The notes: generated by a model from the sequence alone, not told the origin. Shown: positions 54,241 to 63,840, counted from the stretch's first letter. The stretch is DNA of 64,000 nucleotides from Flavobacteriaceae bacterium (GCA_021647885.1 JAKITV010000002.1:1-64000), one strand, 5' to 3'. Numbers and translations: made by a program.

Positions 54241-54295
54241 TTAACATACATTAACATTAGTTAACCTTTAAGGTTGTTTTTATGCCTCATATTTG
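54241..54295 (+). promoter_or_regulatory. Three phased TTAAC half-sites and the promoter of the TlpA/GLPGLI operon
   Basis: TTAAC begins at 54241, 54251 and 54261, exactly 10 bp apart. The last site ends about 22 bp before CATATTTG (54288-54295), a -7 box with one mismatch. No TTG occurs at the -33 position, which the third half-site occupies: the usual layout of a promoter needing an OmpR-family activator. Binding is an inference. Confidence 0.55.
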
Positions 54296-54325
54296 TAGTA
54301 TTAATAAATTAAAATCTATTTCAAA

Positions 54326-55075
54326 ATGAAATTTACAATAGCCTTAGTCTTATTACTGTTTTTTACATTGAGTTTTGCACAATCTAATGCTCAAAAAGTA
54401 TATTATAAAGATGTGAAAGGAGCATTTTTATCTCAAAAAGAGTTTGATGATTTAAAAACAAAAGTGGTTTTAGGCTTTAAAAAGCAAAATATTAATATTA
54501 AAGCAGTTGGTGTTATTTTAAATATTAGGAAAACAAAAGATTCAATTATTAAAACCTTCAAAATAGATATTTTGTCGTTAGATGACAATGGAACAATTAA
54601 ACCTAAATTAGTTCCTAACTTTGGAGATCATTTAGTAGGCAAAAAGTTACCAATGGAAACCTTAAAAAATATAAATGGGAATCCATATAACTTAGAGGAT
54701 ATAGTAGGAAAACCAACTATGATTAATTTTTGGTTTACAAATTGTAAACCTTGCATTGATGGGTTTCCAGCATTAAACAGTTTGAAAAGTAAATATTCTA
54801 ATCGTGCTAATTTTATATCTATAACTTTTGACGACAAAGACAAAGTAGAGAAACTTATAAGTAAATTTCCTTTTATTTTTGAAAAATTAATAGCTGCTAA
54901 AGATTATACAGATAAACTTAAAATTCAAGCCTATCCAACCTCTTTATTTATAGATAAAGAAGGTATTGTTCAATACGCAGAAGGAGGATTGCCTTATATA
55001 ATGTCTGATAATGGCGAACATCGTATAGAAAGCGCAATAGAATTCGAAGAAATTTTAGAAAAATTACTTAAATAA
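54326..55075 (+). CDS. TlpA/thioredoxin-like exported protein
   Basis: 249 residues; signal peptide ALVLLLFFTLSFAQ. After an N-terminal region of about 80 residues with no recognised fold comes a TlpA-like redoxin domain (about 97-249) with the active pair Cys140-Lys-Pro-Cys143 in FWFTNCKPC, and the cis-Pro loop in QAYPTSLFIDKEG. Predicted periplasmic thiol-disulfide protein. First gene of a rightward operon with two GLPGLI proteins, each with two Cys at matching positions, which could be its substrates (inference). Confidence 0.85.
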   Translation: MKFTIALVLLLFFTLSFAQSNAQKVYYKDVKGAFLSQKEFDDLKTKVVLGFKKQNINIKAVGVILNIRKTKDSIIKTFKIDILSLDDNGTIKPKLVPNFGDHLVGKKLPMETLKNINGNPYNLEDIVGKPTMINFWFTNCKPCIDGFPALNSLKSKYSNRANFISITFDDKDKVEKLISKFPFIFEKLIAAKDYTDKLKIQAYPTSLFIDKEGIVQYAEGGLPYIMSDNGEHRIESAIEFEEILEKLLK

Positions 55076-55113
55076 ATAATTTTGGTATTAAACTCAAGTA
55101 AAACAATAAATAT

Positions 55114-55926
55114 ATGAAACACATAGCCATAATAATTGTCATGCTAATAGTAACTGGTACAGCAATCGCTCAAGATTTTCAAGGTGTGGCAACCTATAAA
55201 TCTCATCGAAAAATAGACTTAAAAATAAATGAAGGTAATGAGAATTCTGAAATGCAAAAATCAATACAAGAACAATTAAGTAAGCAGTTTCAGCAAGAAT
55301 ACACGTTGGTTTTTAATAAAAACGAATCTACATATAAGCAAAACGAAAAATTAGAAGCACCTTCTCCACGTGTAACTGGAATTCAAATTCAAATTTCACA
55401 AGGTGGTGCAGATATATTATATAAGAATATAAAAGAGAATAGGTTTACAGAAAAGACTGAAATTTATGGAAAACAATTTTTAATAAAGGACAGTTTGCGA
55501 ATCAATAATTGGGAATTGGTAAACGAAACCAAAAACATTGGTGAGTACACCTGCTTTAAAGCAATTTTTAGTGAAGATTACACTACGCAAACGATTAATG
55601 ATAACAATGAAATTGAGACCGTAACAAAAGAAAGAACAACTATCGCTTGGTACACACCACAGATTTCAGTAAATAATGGACCAGAAAATTATCATGGGCT
55701 TCCAGGATTAATCCTCGAAATCAATGATGGACAATTAACCTTAATTTGCAGTAAAATTGTGATTAACCCAACAGAGAAAGTTAACATTAAAGAGCCTACA
55801 AAAGGAAAAATAGTAACGCAACAAAAGTTTGATGAAATCATGGAAAAAAAGAATAAAGAAATGATGGAGCGTTTTCAATCTAGAAGAGGAGACGGAGAAA
55901 GTATAATGATTAAAATAGGTGGTTAA
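55114..55926 (+). CDS. GLPGLI-family exported protein 1
   Basis: 270 residues; signal peptide cut near TAIAQ. Family motif AWYTPQISVNNGP followed by GLPGLI at 195-200. Two Cys in the mature protein (147 in IGEYTCFKA, 212 in LICSKI), both matched in the next gene. The family is restricted mainly to Bacteroidota and its function is unknown; members often lie beside a TonB-like barrel protein, as here. 38 nt after the tlpA-like gene. Confidence 0.85.
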   Translation: MKHIAIIIVMLIVTGTAIAQDFQGVATYKSHRKIDLKINEGNENSEMQKSIQEQLSKQFQQEYTLVFNKNESTYKQNEKLEAPSPRVTGIQIQISQGGADILYKNIKENRFTEKTEIYGKQFLIKDSLRINNWELVNETKNIGEYTCFKAIFSEDYTTQTINDNNEIETVTKERTTIAWYTPQISVNNGPENYHGLPGLILEINDGQLTLICSKIVINPTEKVNIKEPTKGKIVTQQKFDEIMEKKNKEMMERFQSRRGDGESIMIKIGG

Positions 55927-56032
55927 TATTATGAAGAGTTTAACATTTAACAATTAAACTTTACTTTATTTTAAAGGTCTTATTTAGTGTTAAAAACGTA
56001 TTTTTAACACTTAACTCAAAGACTTCTATATA

Positions 56033-56911
56033 ATGAAAACCAATTCCATTAAACTAATAATTAGCTGCTTAACATTTTTTATCGTTTTTTCTATAAACGC
56101 TCAACAAGATTTTCAAGGCAAGGCAATTTATCAATCTAAAACGGCTATTGATATGTCTAATTTTGGAGGAAGAGAAATGAGCGAAGACATGAAGAAACAG
56201 ATTGTTGAACGTATGAAAAACATGTTCGAAAAAACTTATGTGTTAACCTTTAATAAAACCGAATCTATTTACAAAGAAGAAGAAAAATTAGAAACACCTG
56301 GACAAGGTGGTGGCTTTAGAATGATGATGGGTAGTTTTACAGGCGGCAAACAATATAAAAATGTAAAAGAGCATCAACTATTACAAGAGCAGGAATTTTT
56401 CGGGAAGCAATTTTTAATTAAAGATTCATTACCAAAACTGGAATGGAAACTGGAAAGTGAAACGAAACAAATAGGGAAATACTTGTGCTTTAAAGCAACA
56501 GCAATAAAAAAAGTTGACGAAATGGATTTTAGAAGTATGAGAAGACGTAACCAAGATGCAGATAATGAAAAAGATCAAGATTCTACCGCGACAAAAGATG
56601 TAATGGATGAGATAGAAGTCCCAAAAGAAATTATAGTTACAGCTTGGTACACACCACAAATATCAATTAATCAAGGGCCTGGAGGATATTGGGGGCTTCC
56701 AGGATTAATTCTTGAAGTTAGTGCAGATAGAACAACCATTTTATGTTCTAAAATTATTATGAACCCAAGCGAGAAAGTTGAGATTAAAGCTCCAACAAAA
56801 GGAAAAGAAGTAACCAAGCAAGAATACAACGATATTATGAAAAAGAAAATGGAAGAAATGCGAGAAATGTATGGAGGTCGTGGTCGTGGAGGAATGCGAA
56901 TAAGACATTAA
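56033..56911 (+). CDS. GLPGLI-family exported protein 2
   Basis: 292 residues; signal peptide ISCLTFFIVFSINAQ. Paralogue of the preceding gene: shared FQGxAxY start, TFNKTESIYK, KQFLIKDSL, AWYTPQISINQGP, GLPGLI at 221-226, and Cys152/Cys238. It differs by a charged insert (about 165-195) and a Gly/Arg-rich tail ending GGRGRGGMRIRH. The tandem copies arose by duplication. 106 nt after copy 1 and 35 nt before the barrel gene. Confidence 0.85.
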   Translation: MKTNSIKLIISCLTFFIVFSINAQQDFQGKAIYQSKTAIDMSNFGGREMSEDMKKQIVERMKNMFEKTYVLTFNKTESIYKEEEKLETPGQGGGFRMMMGSFTGGKQYKNVKEHQLLQEQEFFGKQFLIKDSLPKLEWKLESETKQIGKYLCFKATAIKKVDEMDFRSMRRRNQDADNEKDQDSTATKDVMDEIEVPKEIIVTAWYTPQISINQGPGGYWGLPGLILEVSADRTTILCSKIIMNPSEKVEIKAPTKGKEVTKQEYNDIMKKKMEEMREMYGGRGRGGMRIRH

Positions 56912-56946
56912 AAAAGTCAAAAAACGAATCAGTCAAAAACACATAC

Positions 56947-59679
56947 ATGAAATATATTATTACTATTATGCTATGCCTTATAGCAAGTGTGACTTTTGCT
57001 CAAATCAAAGTAGAAGGTGTTGTAAAAGATAGTATTGGTAATCCTTTAGAATTAGCCAATGTTATAGCCATTAATCAACAGACTAAAGCTTTGGATTCTT
57101 ACGGAATTACAAACGACAAAGGACGCTATAAACTTAATTTAAAATCTAACGCATCTTACAAACTTCAAGTTAGCTATATTGGCAAAAAAACCTTTGAAGA
57201 AGTTATAAATACTACAGACATAGACTTAACAAAGGATTTTACTTTGCAAAACGACAACCTGTTAGACGAAGTGGAACTCACCTACGAAATGCCAGTTTCG
57301 ATAAAAGGAGATACTTTAATTTACAATGCCGATTCCTTTAAAAGAGAAACAGATAAAAAGTTGGAAGATGTTTTAAAACGGCTTCCAGGAGTTGATATAA
57401 ATGATGATGGTGAAATTGAAGTAGAAGGGAAAGTAGTAGAAAAAATTATGGTAGAAGGCAAAGATTTTTTTGATGGCGATACCAAATTGGCTATTAAAAA
57501 CATACCTGCAGATGCTATAGATAAAGTTCAAGTATTAAAAAATTATGATGATGTAGGACAACTTCGAAGTGTTAGAAGTAATGAAGATAGAATTGCTATA
57601 AACATAAAACTTAAAGAAGGTAAAAAAAGTTTTTGGTTTGGCGAAGTTACAGCAAGTACTGGGCCTGATGAGCGTTATTTAGTACATCCAAAACTGTTTT
57701 ATTACAGCCCAAAATACAGCATCAATATTATTACAGACATGAATAATATTGGAGAAGTCCCATTTACAAGACGAGACTATTTTAATTTTAGTGGAGGATT
57801 TAGAGGCATACATAGTAATAGCGGCACTAACTTTAACGTTACTTCTAGTGATATGGGTTTTTTAACCACACAAAACAATAGAGCAAAAGCGATAGACACA
57901 AAATTTGGCGCAGCAAACTTTAGCTATTCACCTAAAAAATCCTTGGATTTAAGTGGTTTTGCGATTTATTCAGGAACACGAACAGATATTCAGCAAAACA
58001 GCATAAGGCAATACATTCAATCGGATAATACCAATATTGCCCTTCCAGATGAAACTACAACAAGTAATACACATCAAAAAAGTGATTTAGGATTATTTAA
58101 ATTAAGCGCAAGTTATAAACCAAACAGTAATAATCACTTGGATTATGATGTTTTTGGAAGAGTTTCAAAACAAAACGAATTTCAAGATTTTTACTCTTCC
58201 ATTTTATCTAATATAGATGAAACTCAAGAGCAAAACCCATTTAGTATCAATCAAAATTTTAACTATTACTATACCTTAAACGAAAAAAATATTTTTGCTT
58301 TTTCAGCACAGCATTTATGGCAAGACGAAGATCCTTTTTACAATGCAGCTTTAGAGCAAACCAATCAGTTTCAATTTGATGGAATTTTGGGATTAGATAC
58401 TAATCAATCAGGATTCAATATTGCTCAAGACAAACGTGTAAAAACGAATAAGCTGGATGCTAAATTAGATTATTGGTATGTGTTAAATAATAAAAGTAAT
58501 ATCAATTTTACTTTTGGCGCATTATTGAGTTCACAAAAATTCAATTCAGAAATATTTCAAATTTTAGATAATGGTAGTAAATTCACGTTAGACAATGCCC
58601 AAACAGATGTTGTCAACAATGTAAAATATAATTTTAGCGATGTGTATTTAGGCTTTCATTATAGATTAAAAACAGGAATATTTACAATCACTCCTGGTTT
58701 CTCTGTACACTCATATACTGTTAAAAACGAACAGTTAGGAACAGAAGTTAAAGACAACTTTTTTAAACTACTTCCAGATTTTAATACTAGAATTCAGCTG
58801 AAAAAGAGTGAAAATCTTAACTTTAGATATAACATGCAAAACAGTTTTACAGACATAAATCAGTTAGCAGAAGGCAGTGTGCTTAATAATTATAATACAT
58901 TGTATCAAGGAAACAGAAACTTAGAAGAATCCTTATCTCACAATCTAAGGTTAAGCTATTTTAGTTTTAACATGTTTAATTACACCAATGTTCATGCATT
59001 TTTAAATTATAGCAAACGTATTGACCAAATAAGATCACAATCTAATTTTTTAACAATTCCGAATCCAATTCCTGGAGAACCAGACATACAAACAACCAAT
59101 CGTATTTCATCACCATTCAACTCTAACTTTGCAGACGAGACTTTTAGTGCTAATGGACGTTTCGAGCGCACTTTTGGCAAGATTAAAGCTTCGGTTGGTA
59201 GCAGTTTGTCTTACTCAAAATTCAACCAATTTGTTAATAACGAGAGAAGTGTAAATGAGTCTTTTACTCAATCTTACCGAACACGTTTAAGCACAAATTT
59301 TAGAAATGCACCAAATATCGAAATTGGTTACAATCTTACTATTAATGAATACGAGCAAGGTGGGCGTCTCTCAAAATTCTTTACAAACAGTCCATTTATA
59401 AATTTTGATGCCTATATTTTAAAAAGCTTTACGTTTAGGGCAGATTATTCTTATTTTAATTACAGAAGTGAAATAGAAACTTTAAATAACTATAGCTTTT
59501 TAGATGCAAGTTTGGCGTATCAAAAAAAGGATAGTAAATGGGAATACAAACTTGGCGCCACTAATTTGTTAGATACAGCATCTCTTAATCAAGACAGTAC
59601 AAACACATTATTTACAAGTACAAGCGAGTATTTTATTCAGCCAAGATATGTCATGTTTAGTATAAAGTACGATTTGTAG
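56947..59679 (+). CDS. Outer-membrane beta-barrel protein with carboxypeptidase-like N-domain
   Basis: 910 residues; signal peptide ending VTFAQ. A CarboxypepD_reg-like domain (about 19-100; VEGVVKDSIGNPLELANVIA), a plug-like region (KLEDVLKRLPGVDINDDGEI, NIPADAIDKVQVLKNY) and a long C-terminal barrel ending YFIQPRYVMFSIKYDL. It resembles a TonB-dependent receptor but lacks a visible TonB box. Last gene of the TlpA-GLPGLI-GLPGLI operon; it may import or sense the ligand that the GLPGLI proteins bind (inference). Confidence 0.85.
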   Translation: MKYIITIMLCLIASVTFAQIKVEGVVKDSIGNPLELANVIAINQQTKALDSYGITNDKGRYKLNLKSNASYKLQVSYIGKKTFEEVINTTDIDLTKDFTLQNDNLLDEVELTYEMPVSIKGDTLIYNADSFKRETDKKLEDVLKRLPGVDINDDGEIEVEGKVVEKIMVEGKDFFDGDTKLAIKNIPADAIDKVQVLKNYDDVGQLRSVRSNEDRIAINIKLKEGKKSFWFGEVTASTGPDERYLVHPKLFYYSPKYSINIITDMNNIGEVPFTRRDYFNFSGGFRGIHSNSGTNFNVTSSDMGFLTTQNNRAKAIDTKFGAANFSYSPKKSLDLSGFAIYSGTRTDIQQNSIRQYIQSDNTNIALPDETTTSNTHQKSDLGLFKLSASYKPNSNNHLDYDVFGRVSKQNEFQDFYSSILSNIDETQEQNPFSINQNFNYYYTLNEKNIFAFSAQHLWQDEDPFYNAALEQTNQFQFDGILGLDTNQSGFNIAQDKRVKTNKLDAKLDYWYVLNNKSNINFTFGALLSSQKFNSEIFQILDNGSKFTLDNAQTDVVNNVKYNFSDVYLGFHYRLKTGIFTITPGFSVHSYTVKNEQLGTEVKDNFFKLLPDFNTRIQLKKSENLNFRYNMQNSFTDINQLAEGSVLNNYNTLYQGNRNLEESLSHNLRLSYFSFNMFNYTNVHAFLNYSKRIDQIRSQSNFLTIPNPIPGEPDIQTTNRISSPFNSNFADETFSANGRFERTFGKIKASVGSSLSYSKFNQFVNNERSVNESFTQSYRTRLSTNFRNAPNIEIGYNLTINEYEQGGRLSKFFTNSPFINFDAYILKSFTFRADYSYFNYRSEIETLNNYSFLDASLAYQKKDSKWEYKLGATNLLDTASLNQDSTNTLFTSTSEYFIQPRYVMFSIKYDL

Positions 59680-59801
59680 TTTTTGGGTGTTAAACTCGCC
59701 TTGCTCATGTCAGGCTGTACATTATATTTTTTGTTCTTTGTCACATTGAGTGTAGTTAAAATGTCTCAATCAAAAAATAAAAGGATGCCACTTCCATTCC
59801 T

Positions 59802-59821
59802 GCTGCCTACCGTCAGGCAGG
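59802..59821. repeat. Inverted-repeat unit CTGCCTACCGTCAGGCAGG
   Basis: Short imperfect palindrome in the 248-bp gap before the M28 peptidase gene. The same gap has a degenerate copy, on the other strand, of the CTCAGCCTGAC unit found around the GIY-YIG gene. No promoter was recognised in this gap. Confidence 0.45.
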
Positions 59822-59927
59822 CTTAACACAAATAAAGATGGTTCTATTAACATTTTTTATAGTAATAATTAGTTATTTTAGTTGGCTAAATTAAATTCTC
59901 GATAAATTTTAAATAGACTGTATTAAA

Positions 59928-61478
59928 ATGAAAAATGCTTTCAAATTATTTCTTGTAGCATTATTGCTAAATAGTACTATAAATAATGCTCAAGTACAAG
60001 ATTCAGTAATAGATAATATTATTAATGAAGCCAATACTAATTCACAGTTAGAACGTTTGGCACACGAACTTTTGGATGTCATTGGACCAAGACTTGTAGG
60101 AACACCACAAATGAAACAAGCTAATGATTGGGCAGTAGCTCAATATGCCGAATGGGACATTTCAGCAAAAAATGAAGCGTGGGGAACATGGCGTGGTTGG
60201 GAACGCGGAGTTACTCATATAGACATGGTTTATCCACGAGTACAGACTCTTGAAGGCACACAACTTGCTTGGAGTCCGAGTACCATAAATAAAGGAGTCA
60301 CTGCCGAATTAATTGTTTTTCCAGAGTTCATCAATTCGTATTCTTTTCAAAATTGGTTACCCAATGTAAAAGGAAAGTTCGTCATGATTTCTATGAAACA
60401 ACCTACTGGTCGTCCAGATTATAATTGGGAAGAATTTGCAACCGAAGAGTCTTTTACTAAAATGAAAGATGCAAGAGATGAACAAACAAAATTATGGCGA
60501 GAAAACTATAGAAATACAGGTTATAACGGACGTACAATAATAGCAGCTTTAGAAGATGCAGGTGCAGTAGGCATTGTTTCCAGCAGATGGTCTAGAGGGT
60601 TTGGTGTTAATAAAATATTTAGTTCAAGAACAAAAAATATTCCTACAGTAGATTTAGCATTAGAGGATTATACAATGCTTTATCGAATGGTAGAATATGG
60701 AGATAAACCAAAAATTAATATTGTAGCAAAATCTAAAGAATTAGGAAGAGTTCCAACATTTAATACCATTGCAGAAATAAAAGGCACAGAAAAACCAGAC
60801 GAATATGTAATACTTTCGGCACATTTCGATTCTTGGGATGGCGCAACAGGAGCAACCGATAATGGAACAGGAACAATCATTATGATGGAAGCCATGCGGA
60901 TTTTAAAAAAAATGTATCCAAACCCTAAACGAACTATTTTAGCTGGACATTGGGGAAGTGAAGAACAAGGTTTAAATGGTTCAAGAGCATTTGTAGAAGA
61001 TAATCCAGAGATTGTAAAAAACATTCAAGCTGTTTTTAATCAGGATAATGGCACAGGTAGGATTGTAAATATTGATGGATCAGGATATTTACATTCTTAT
61101 GAGTTCTTAAAACGATGGCTTAATGCCGTTCCAGAAGAAATTACACAACATATTGAGACTGTTTTTCCAGGCTCACCAAGTGGAGGAGGATCAGACCATG
61201 CGTCTTTTGTTGCTGCTGGCGCATTAGGTTTTAGATTAAGCTCTTTAAATTGGTCTTATAGAAATTATACTTGGCATACAAATCGTGACACTTACGATAA
61301 AATTATCTTTGATGATGTACGAAACAATGCAATTTTAACCGCAATATTAACATATATGGCTTCCGAAGATCCAAACAGAGCATCTAACGAAAGAAGTGTT
61401 TTGCCAATAGATGCTAATACAGGAAAACACAAAACTTGGCCAAAACAAAAGTCACCAACAAGAAAAGGAGGATTATAG
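59928..61478 (+). CDS. Exported M28-family zinc peptidase
   Basis: 516 residues; signal peptide ALLLNSTINNAQ. The M28 catalytic domain has the zinc ligands in SAHFDSWDGATGATDNGTG, the catalytic Glu pair in HWGSEEQGLNGS, and GGGSDHASFVAAG; a protease-associated-type insert (about 125-245) precedes it. Carboxypeptidase Q/aminopeptidase-like; probably degrades peptides in the periplasm. Single gene. Confidence 0.88.
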   Translation: MKNAFKLFLVALLLNSTINNAQVQDSVIDNIINEANTNSQLERLAHELLDVIGPRLVGTPQMKQANDWAVAQYAEWDISAKNEAWGTWRGWERGVTHIDMVYPRVQTLEGTQLAWSPSTINKGVTAELIVFPEFINSYSFQNWLPNVKGKFVMISMKQPTGRPDYNWEEFATEESFTKMKDARDEQTKLWRENYRNTGYNGRTIIAALEDAGAVGIVSSRWSRGFGVNKIFSSRTKNIPTVDLALEDYTMLYRMVEYGDKPKINIVAKSKELGRVPTFNTIAEIKGTEKPDEYVILSAHFDSWDGATGATDNGTGTIIMMEAMRILKKMYPNPKRTILAGHWGSEEQGLNGSRAFVEDNPEIVKNIQAVFNQDNGTGRIVNIDGSGYLHSYEFLKRWLNAVPEEITQHIETVFPGSPSGGGSDHASFVAAGALGFRLSSLNWSYRNYTWHTNRDTYDKIIFDDVRNNAILTAILTYMASEDPNRASNERSVLPIDANTGKHKTWPKQKSPTRKGGL

Positions 61479-61498
61479 GTATTGTTTGTAGTAGTATT

Positions 61499-61981
61499 TT
61501 AACCAATTTTATCTGCTGCCAATAACATTTTCTTGATTAAAGTAATCTGTCCTAAGTGATAGTAGCTATGCTCAATCATTGCATCAATATTTCTTTTATA
61601 GCTTCCATATTTTTTATCTACAAACACTTCTTCTAGTTTTTTGTCTGGCATAAGTTCTACTATATTAGCAAACTTTTCTGCGTCACTCCACATTTTATCC
61701 AATAATTTTTCCCAATCTTCTTGTGATTTGATTGGAGGAAGATCAAAGCTATATTTATCTCTAATATCGAGTGAACCACCTTCAAATACATTTAATATTC
61801 CAGCTATATAGTAATTGATATGGAAGGTAAGAATCGCAATGGTATTTAGTGTCCCGACTTTGGTTGTAGCTTGTTCCCAAGTCAGGTCAGATAATTGGTC
61901 TTTAAAATTAGTAGCTGCAACCCAATCACCATTTAATAGGATTTCTCTAAATCGTTTAGCGATTTCTGTAGTTAATTTCAT
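61499..61981 (-). CDS. DinB-family protein
   Basis: 160 residues of the DinB/YfiT four-helix bundle. The metal-binding His are in ILTFHINYYIAG and MIEHSYYHLGQITLIKKM. Family members are thiol-dependent transferases (for example bacillithiol) or of unknown role. Ends tail to tail with the M28 gene, 21 nt away. Confidence 0.85.
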   Translation of the reverse strand: MKLTTEIAKRFREILLNGDWVAATNFKDQLSDLTWEQATTKVGTLNTIAILTFHINYYIAGILNVFEGGSLDIRDKYSFDLPPIKSQEDWEKLLDKMWSDAEKFANIVELMPDKKLEEVFVDKKYGSYKRNIDAMIEHSYYHLGQITLIKKMLLAADKIG

Positions 61982-62052
61982 TTATACATTTATAAGAATA
62001 GTTAAACGAAATTAGTTGTTTTTCTTGCAAAGTCAAAAAGAGGTACAAATAA

Positions 62053-62084
62053 AAACCTCATAACCAATATTGGTTATGAGGTTT
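62053..62084 (-). terminator. Terminator after metK (32-bp perfect palindrome)
   Basis: AACCTCATAACCAATATT is mirrored exactly by the following half, making a 32-nt palindrome 26 nt after the metK stop. On the minus strand it is followed by TTTATTTG. The symmetric form may act in both directions. Confidence 0.8.
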
Positions 62085-62109
62085 AAAATACTTTAAAATG
62101 TTAAGTGTT

Positions 62110-63363
62110 TTATAATCCAAATACTTCTTTCACTTTATCTACATAATCTAATTTTTCCCAAGTAAAGAGTTCGATTTCAAGTGTTTTGGTTTCTCCATTG
62201 GGTTGGGTAAATGTTTTGGTAACGACTTCATTTTGGCGTCCCATATGTCCGTAAGCTGCAGTCTCTAAATACATAGGCTGACGTAGTTTTAAACGCTCTT
62301 CTATTGAAGCTGGTCGCATATCGAATATTTGCGATACCTTTTTTGCAATTTCGCCATCTGTCATATTAAAAGGGCAAGTACCATAAGTATCTACAAAAAT
62401 TCCCATAGGCTCAACGACTCCAATAGCATAACTTACTTGTACTAAAATTTCATCACAAACACCAGCAGCAACTAAATTTTTTGCTATATGCCGTGTGGCA
62501 TAAGCTGCACTTCTATCTACCTTGCTTGGATCTTTACCAGAAAAAGCACCTCCACCATGAGCACCTTTTCCGCCATAAGTATCAACTATAATTTTTCGTC
62601 CCGTAAGTCCTGTGTCTCCATGAGGACCTCCAATTACAAATTTTCCTGTTGGGTTTATGTGATACTCAATATTTTCAGTAAATAACACTTTAATAGCATC
62701 AGGAAGTTTTGCAACAACTCTTGGTATTAAAATCTCAACAATATCTTTTCTGATTTTTGCAAGCATTGCTTCATCTTCATCAAAATCGTCATGCTGTGTA
62801 GAAACTACAATTGCATCTATGCGTTGAGGTATGTTGTCATCGCTATACTCAATAGTGACTTGACTTTTAGAGTCTGGTCTTAAATAGGTAATGTCTTTAT
62901 TTTCTCTGCGTAAAGCGGCAAGTTCTATTAAAATACGATGTGCCAAATCTAAAGCCAAAGGCATATAATTATCGGTTTCACGAGTAGCATAGCCAAACAT
63001 CATGCCTTGATCTCCAGCACCTTGTTGCTCTTTTTCATCTCTATCTACTCCACGATTAATATCATCGGACTGTTCATGAATTGCAGAAAACACACCGCAG
63101 GAATTACCATCAAACATATATTCGCTTTTAGTATAACCAATAGCATTTATAGTGTCTCTTGCAATTTTTTGAACATCTAAATAGGTGTTGGATTTAACCT
63201 CTCCTGCAAGTACGACTTGCCCAGTGGTTACAAGTGTTTCACAAGCGACTTTAGAATCTTTGTCAAACGCTAAAAAATGATCGATTAAAGCATCACTAAT
63301 TTGATCTGCTACTTTATCTGGATGTCCTTCAGAAACGCTTTCCGAAGTAAATAAATATGACAT
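62110..63363 (-). CDS. metK: S-adenosylmethionine synthetase
   Basis: Makes SAM from methionine and ATP. 417 residues; [49 protein letters not shown] and [13 protein letters not shown] are all intact. The leader of about 130 nt starts with a SAM-II-like aptamer (63441-63488), so feedback control by its own product is likely. The -7 box is at 63501-63508 and a MITE lies about 40 bp further upstream. Confidence 0.97.
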   Translation of the reverse strand: MSYLFTSESVSEGHPDKVADQISDALIDHFLAFDKDSKVACETLVTTGQVVLAGEVKSNTYLDVQKIARDTINAIGYTKSEYMFDGNSCGVFSAIHEQSDDINRGVDRDEKEQQGAGDQGMMFGYATRETDNYMPLALDLAHRILIELAALRRENKDITYLRPDSKSQVTIEYSDDNIPQRIDAIVVSTQHDDFDEDEAMLAKIRKDIVEILIPRVVAKLPDAIKVLFTENIEYHINPTGKFVIGGPHGDTGLTGRKIIVDTYGGKGAHGGGAFSGKDPSKVDRSAAYATRHIAKNLVAAGVCDEILVQVSYAIGVVEPMGIFVDTYGTCPFNMTDGEIAKKVSQIFDMRPASIEERLKLRQPMYLETAAYGHMGRQNEVVTKTFTQPNGETKTLEIELFTWEKLDYVDKVKEVFGL

Positions 63364-63440
63364 ATTTTCCTTTTTAAATTTTAGTAATAATAAGGAAATA
63401 TTTGAAGGATTACAAGGTTACTAAAGAAGTTGGTGATTAA

Positions 63441-63488
63441 CTGCTTTAGCATTTTTTTATGAGGTTGCAATCAGACAAATTTTTCCTC
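63441..63488 (-). promoter_or_regulatory. SAM-II-like riboswitch in the metK leader
   Basis: Minus-strand GAGG, then AAAATTTGTCTGATTGCAA, then CCTC, ATAAAAAAAT, GCTAAAGCAG. GAGG/CCTC form P1. CTG in the loop can pair with the final CAG, and TTGC with GC of GCTAAA, giving the pseudoknot. The 19-nt loop ending ATTGCAA and the GCTAAA box match the SAM-II (SAM-alpha) consensus as I know it. It starts about 12 nt after the -7 box. Confidence 0.7.
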
Positions 63489-63500
63489 TTTTTAAAGACA

Positions 63501-63508
63501 CAAAAGTA
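63501..63508 (-). promoter_or_regulatory. -7 box of the metK promoter
   Basis: Minus-strand TACTTTTG, a full match, placed so that transcription starts just before the riboswitch. The -33 region is T-rich but has no TTG. Confidence 0.6.
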
Positions 63509-63540
63509 CATATAATATTATAACTATAAAATAAAGCTTA

Positions 63541-63771
63541 TAAGAGTTTACAGGGCAGACTCATACTTTGTTAAAAAAGCCACTAATTCACGAATTTTTT
63601 ATTTCATATGAAGAATATTGAGAAAATTACACAAATTTTTAAAAATCCTACGGATTTTTTATTAGTGAAATTATAATTTTATTGTTTTAAACAAATTATT
63701 AGTGCATTTGTGGCAAAAAAACATGATAAATTTACTCAAATAAAAGTATGAGTTTGCCCTGTAAGAGTTTA
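63541..63771. mobile_element. 211-bp MITE with 19-bp inverted ends and 10-bp target duplication
   Basis: Element 63551-63761. The left end CAGGGCAGACTCATACTTT (63551-63569) and the complement of the right end (63743-63761) match at 18 of 19 bases. TAAGAGTTTA occurs exactly on both sides (63541-63550 and 63762-63771) as target-site duplication. No reading frame is inside; an inner GCCAC/GTGGC pair adds secondary structure. The autonomous parent is not in the window. 63772-63840 holds nothing else I can see. Confidence 0.85.
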
Positions 63772-63840
63772 CTTTTTAATTGATTTGTTTAATTTAAACC
63801 ATTTGCACGCTGGTTCTAAAACAAATTTATCGTTTAAATT

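Noticed and set aside
55114-56911. Gene duplication as an assembly artefact
   Set aside because: The two GLPGLI proteins share only motif-level similarity and have different inserts and tails, so they are true paralogues.
63364-63440. SAM-I (S-box) riboswitch in the metK leader
   Set aside because: GCAACC and GCTAA are present, but the long S-box stems and the kink-turn are absent; the compact pseudoknot at 63441-63488 fits SAM-II instead.
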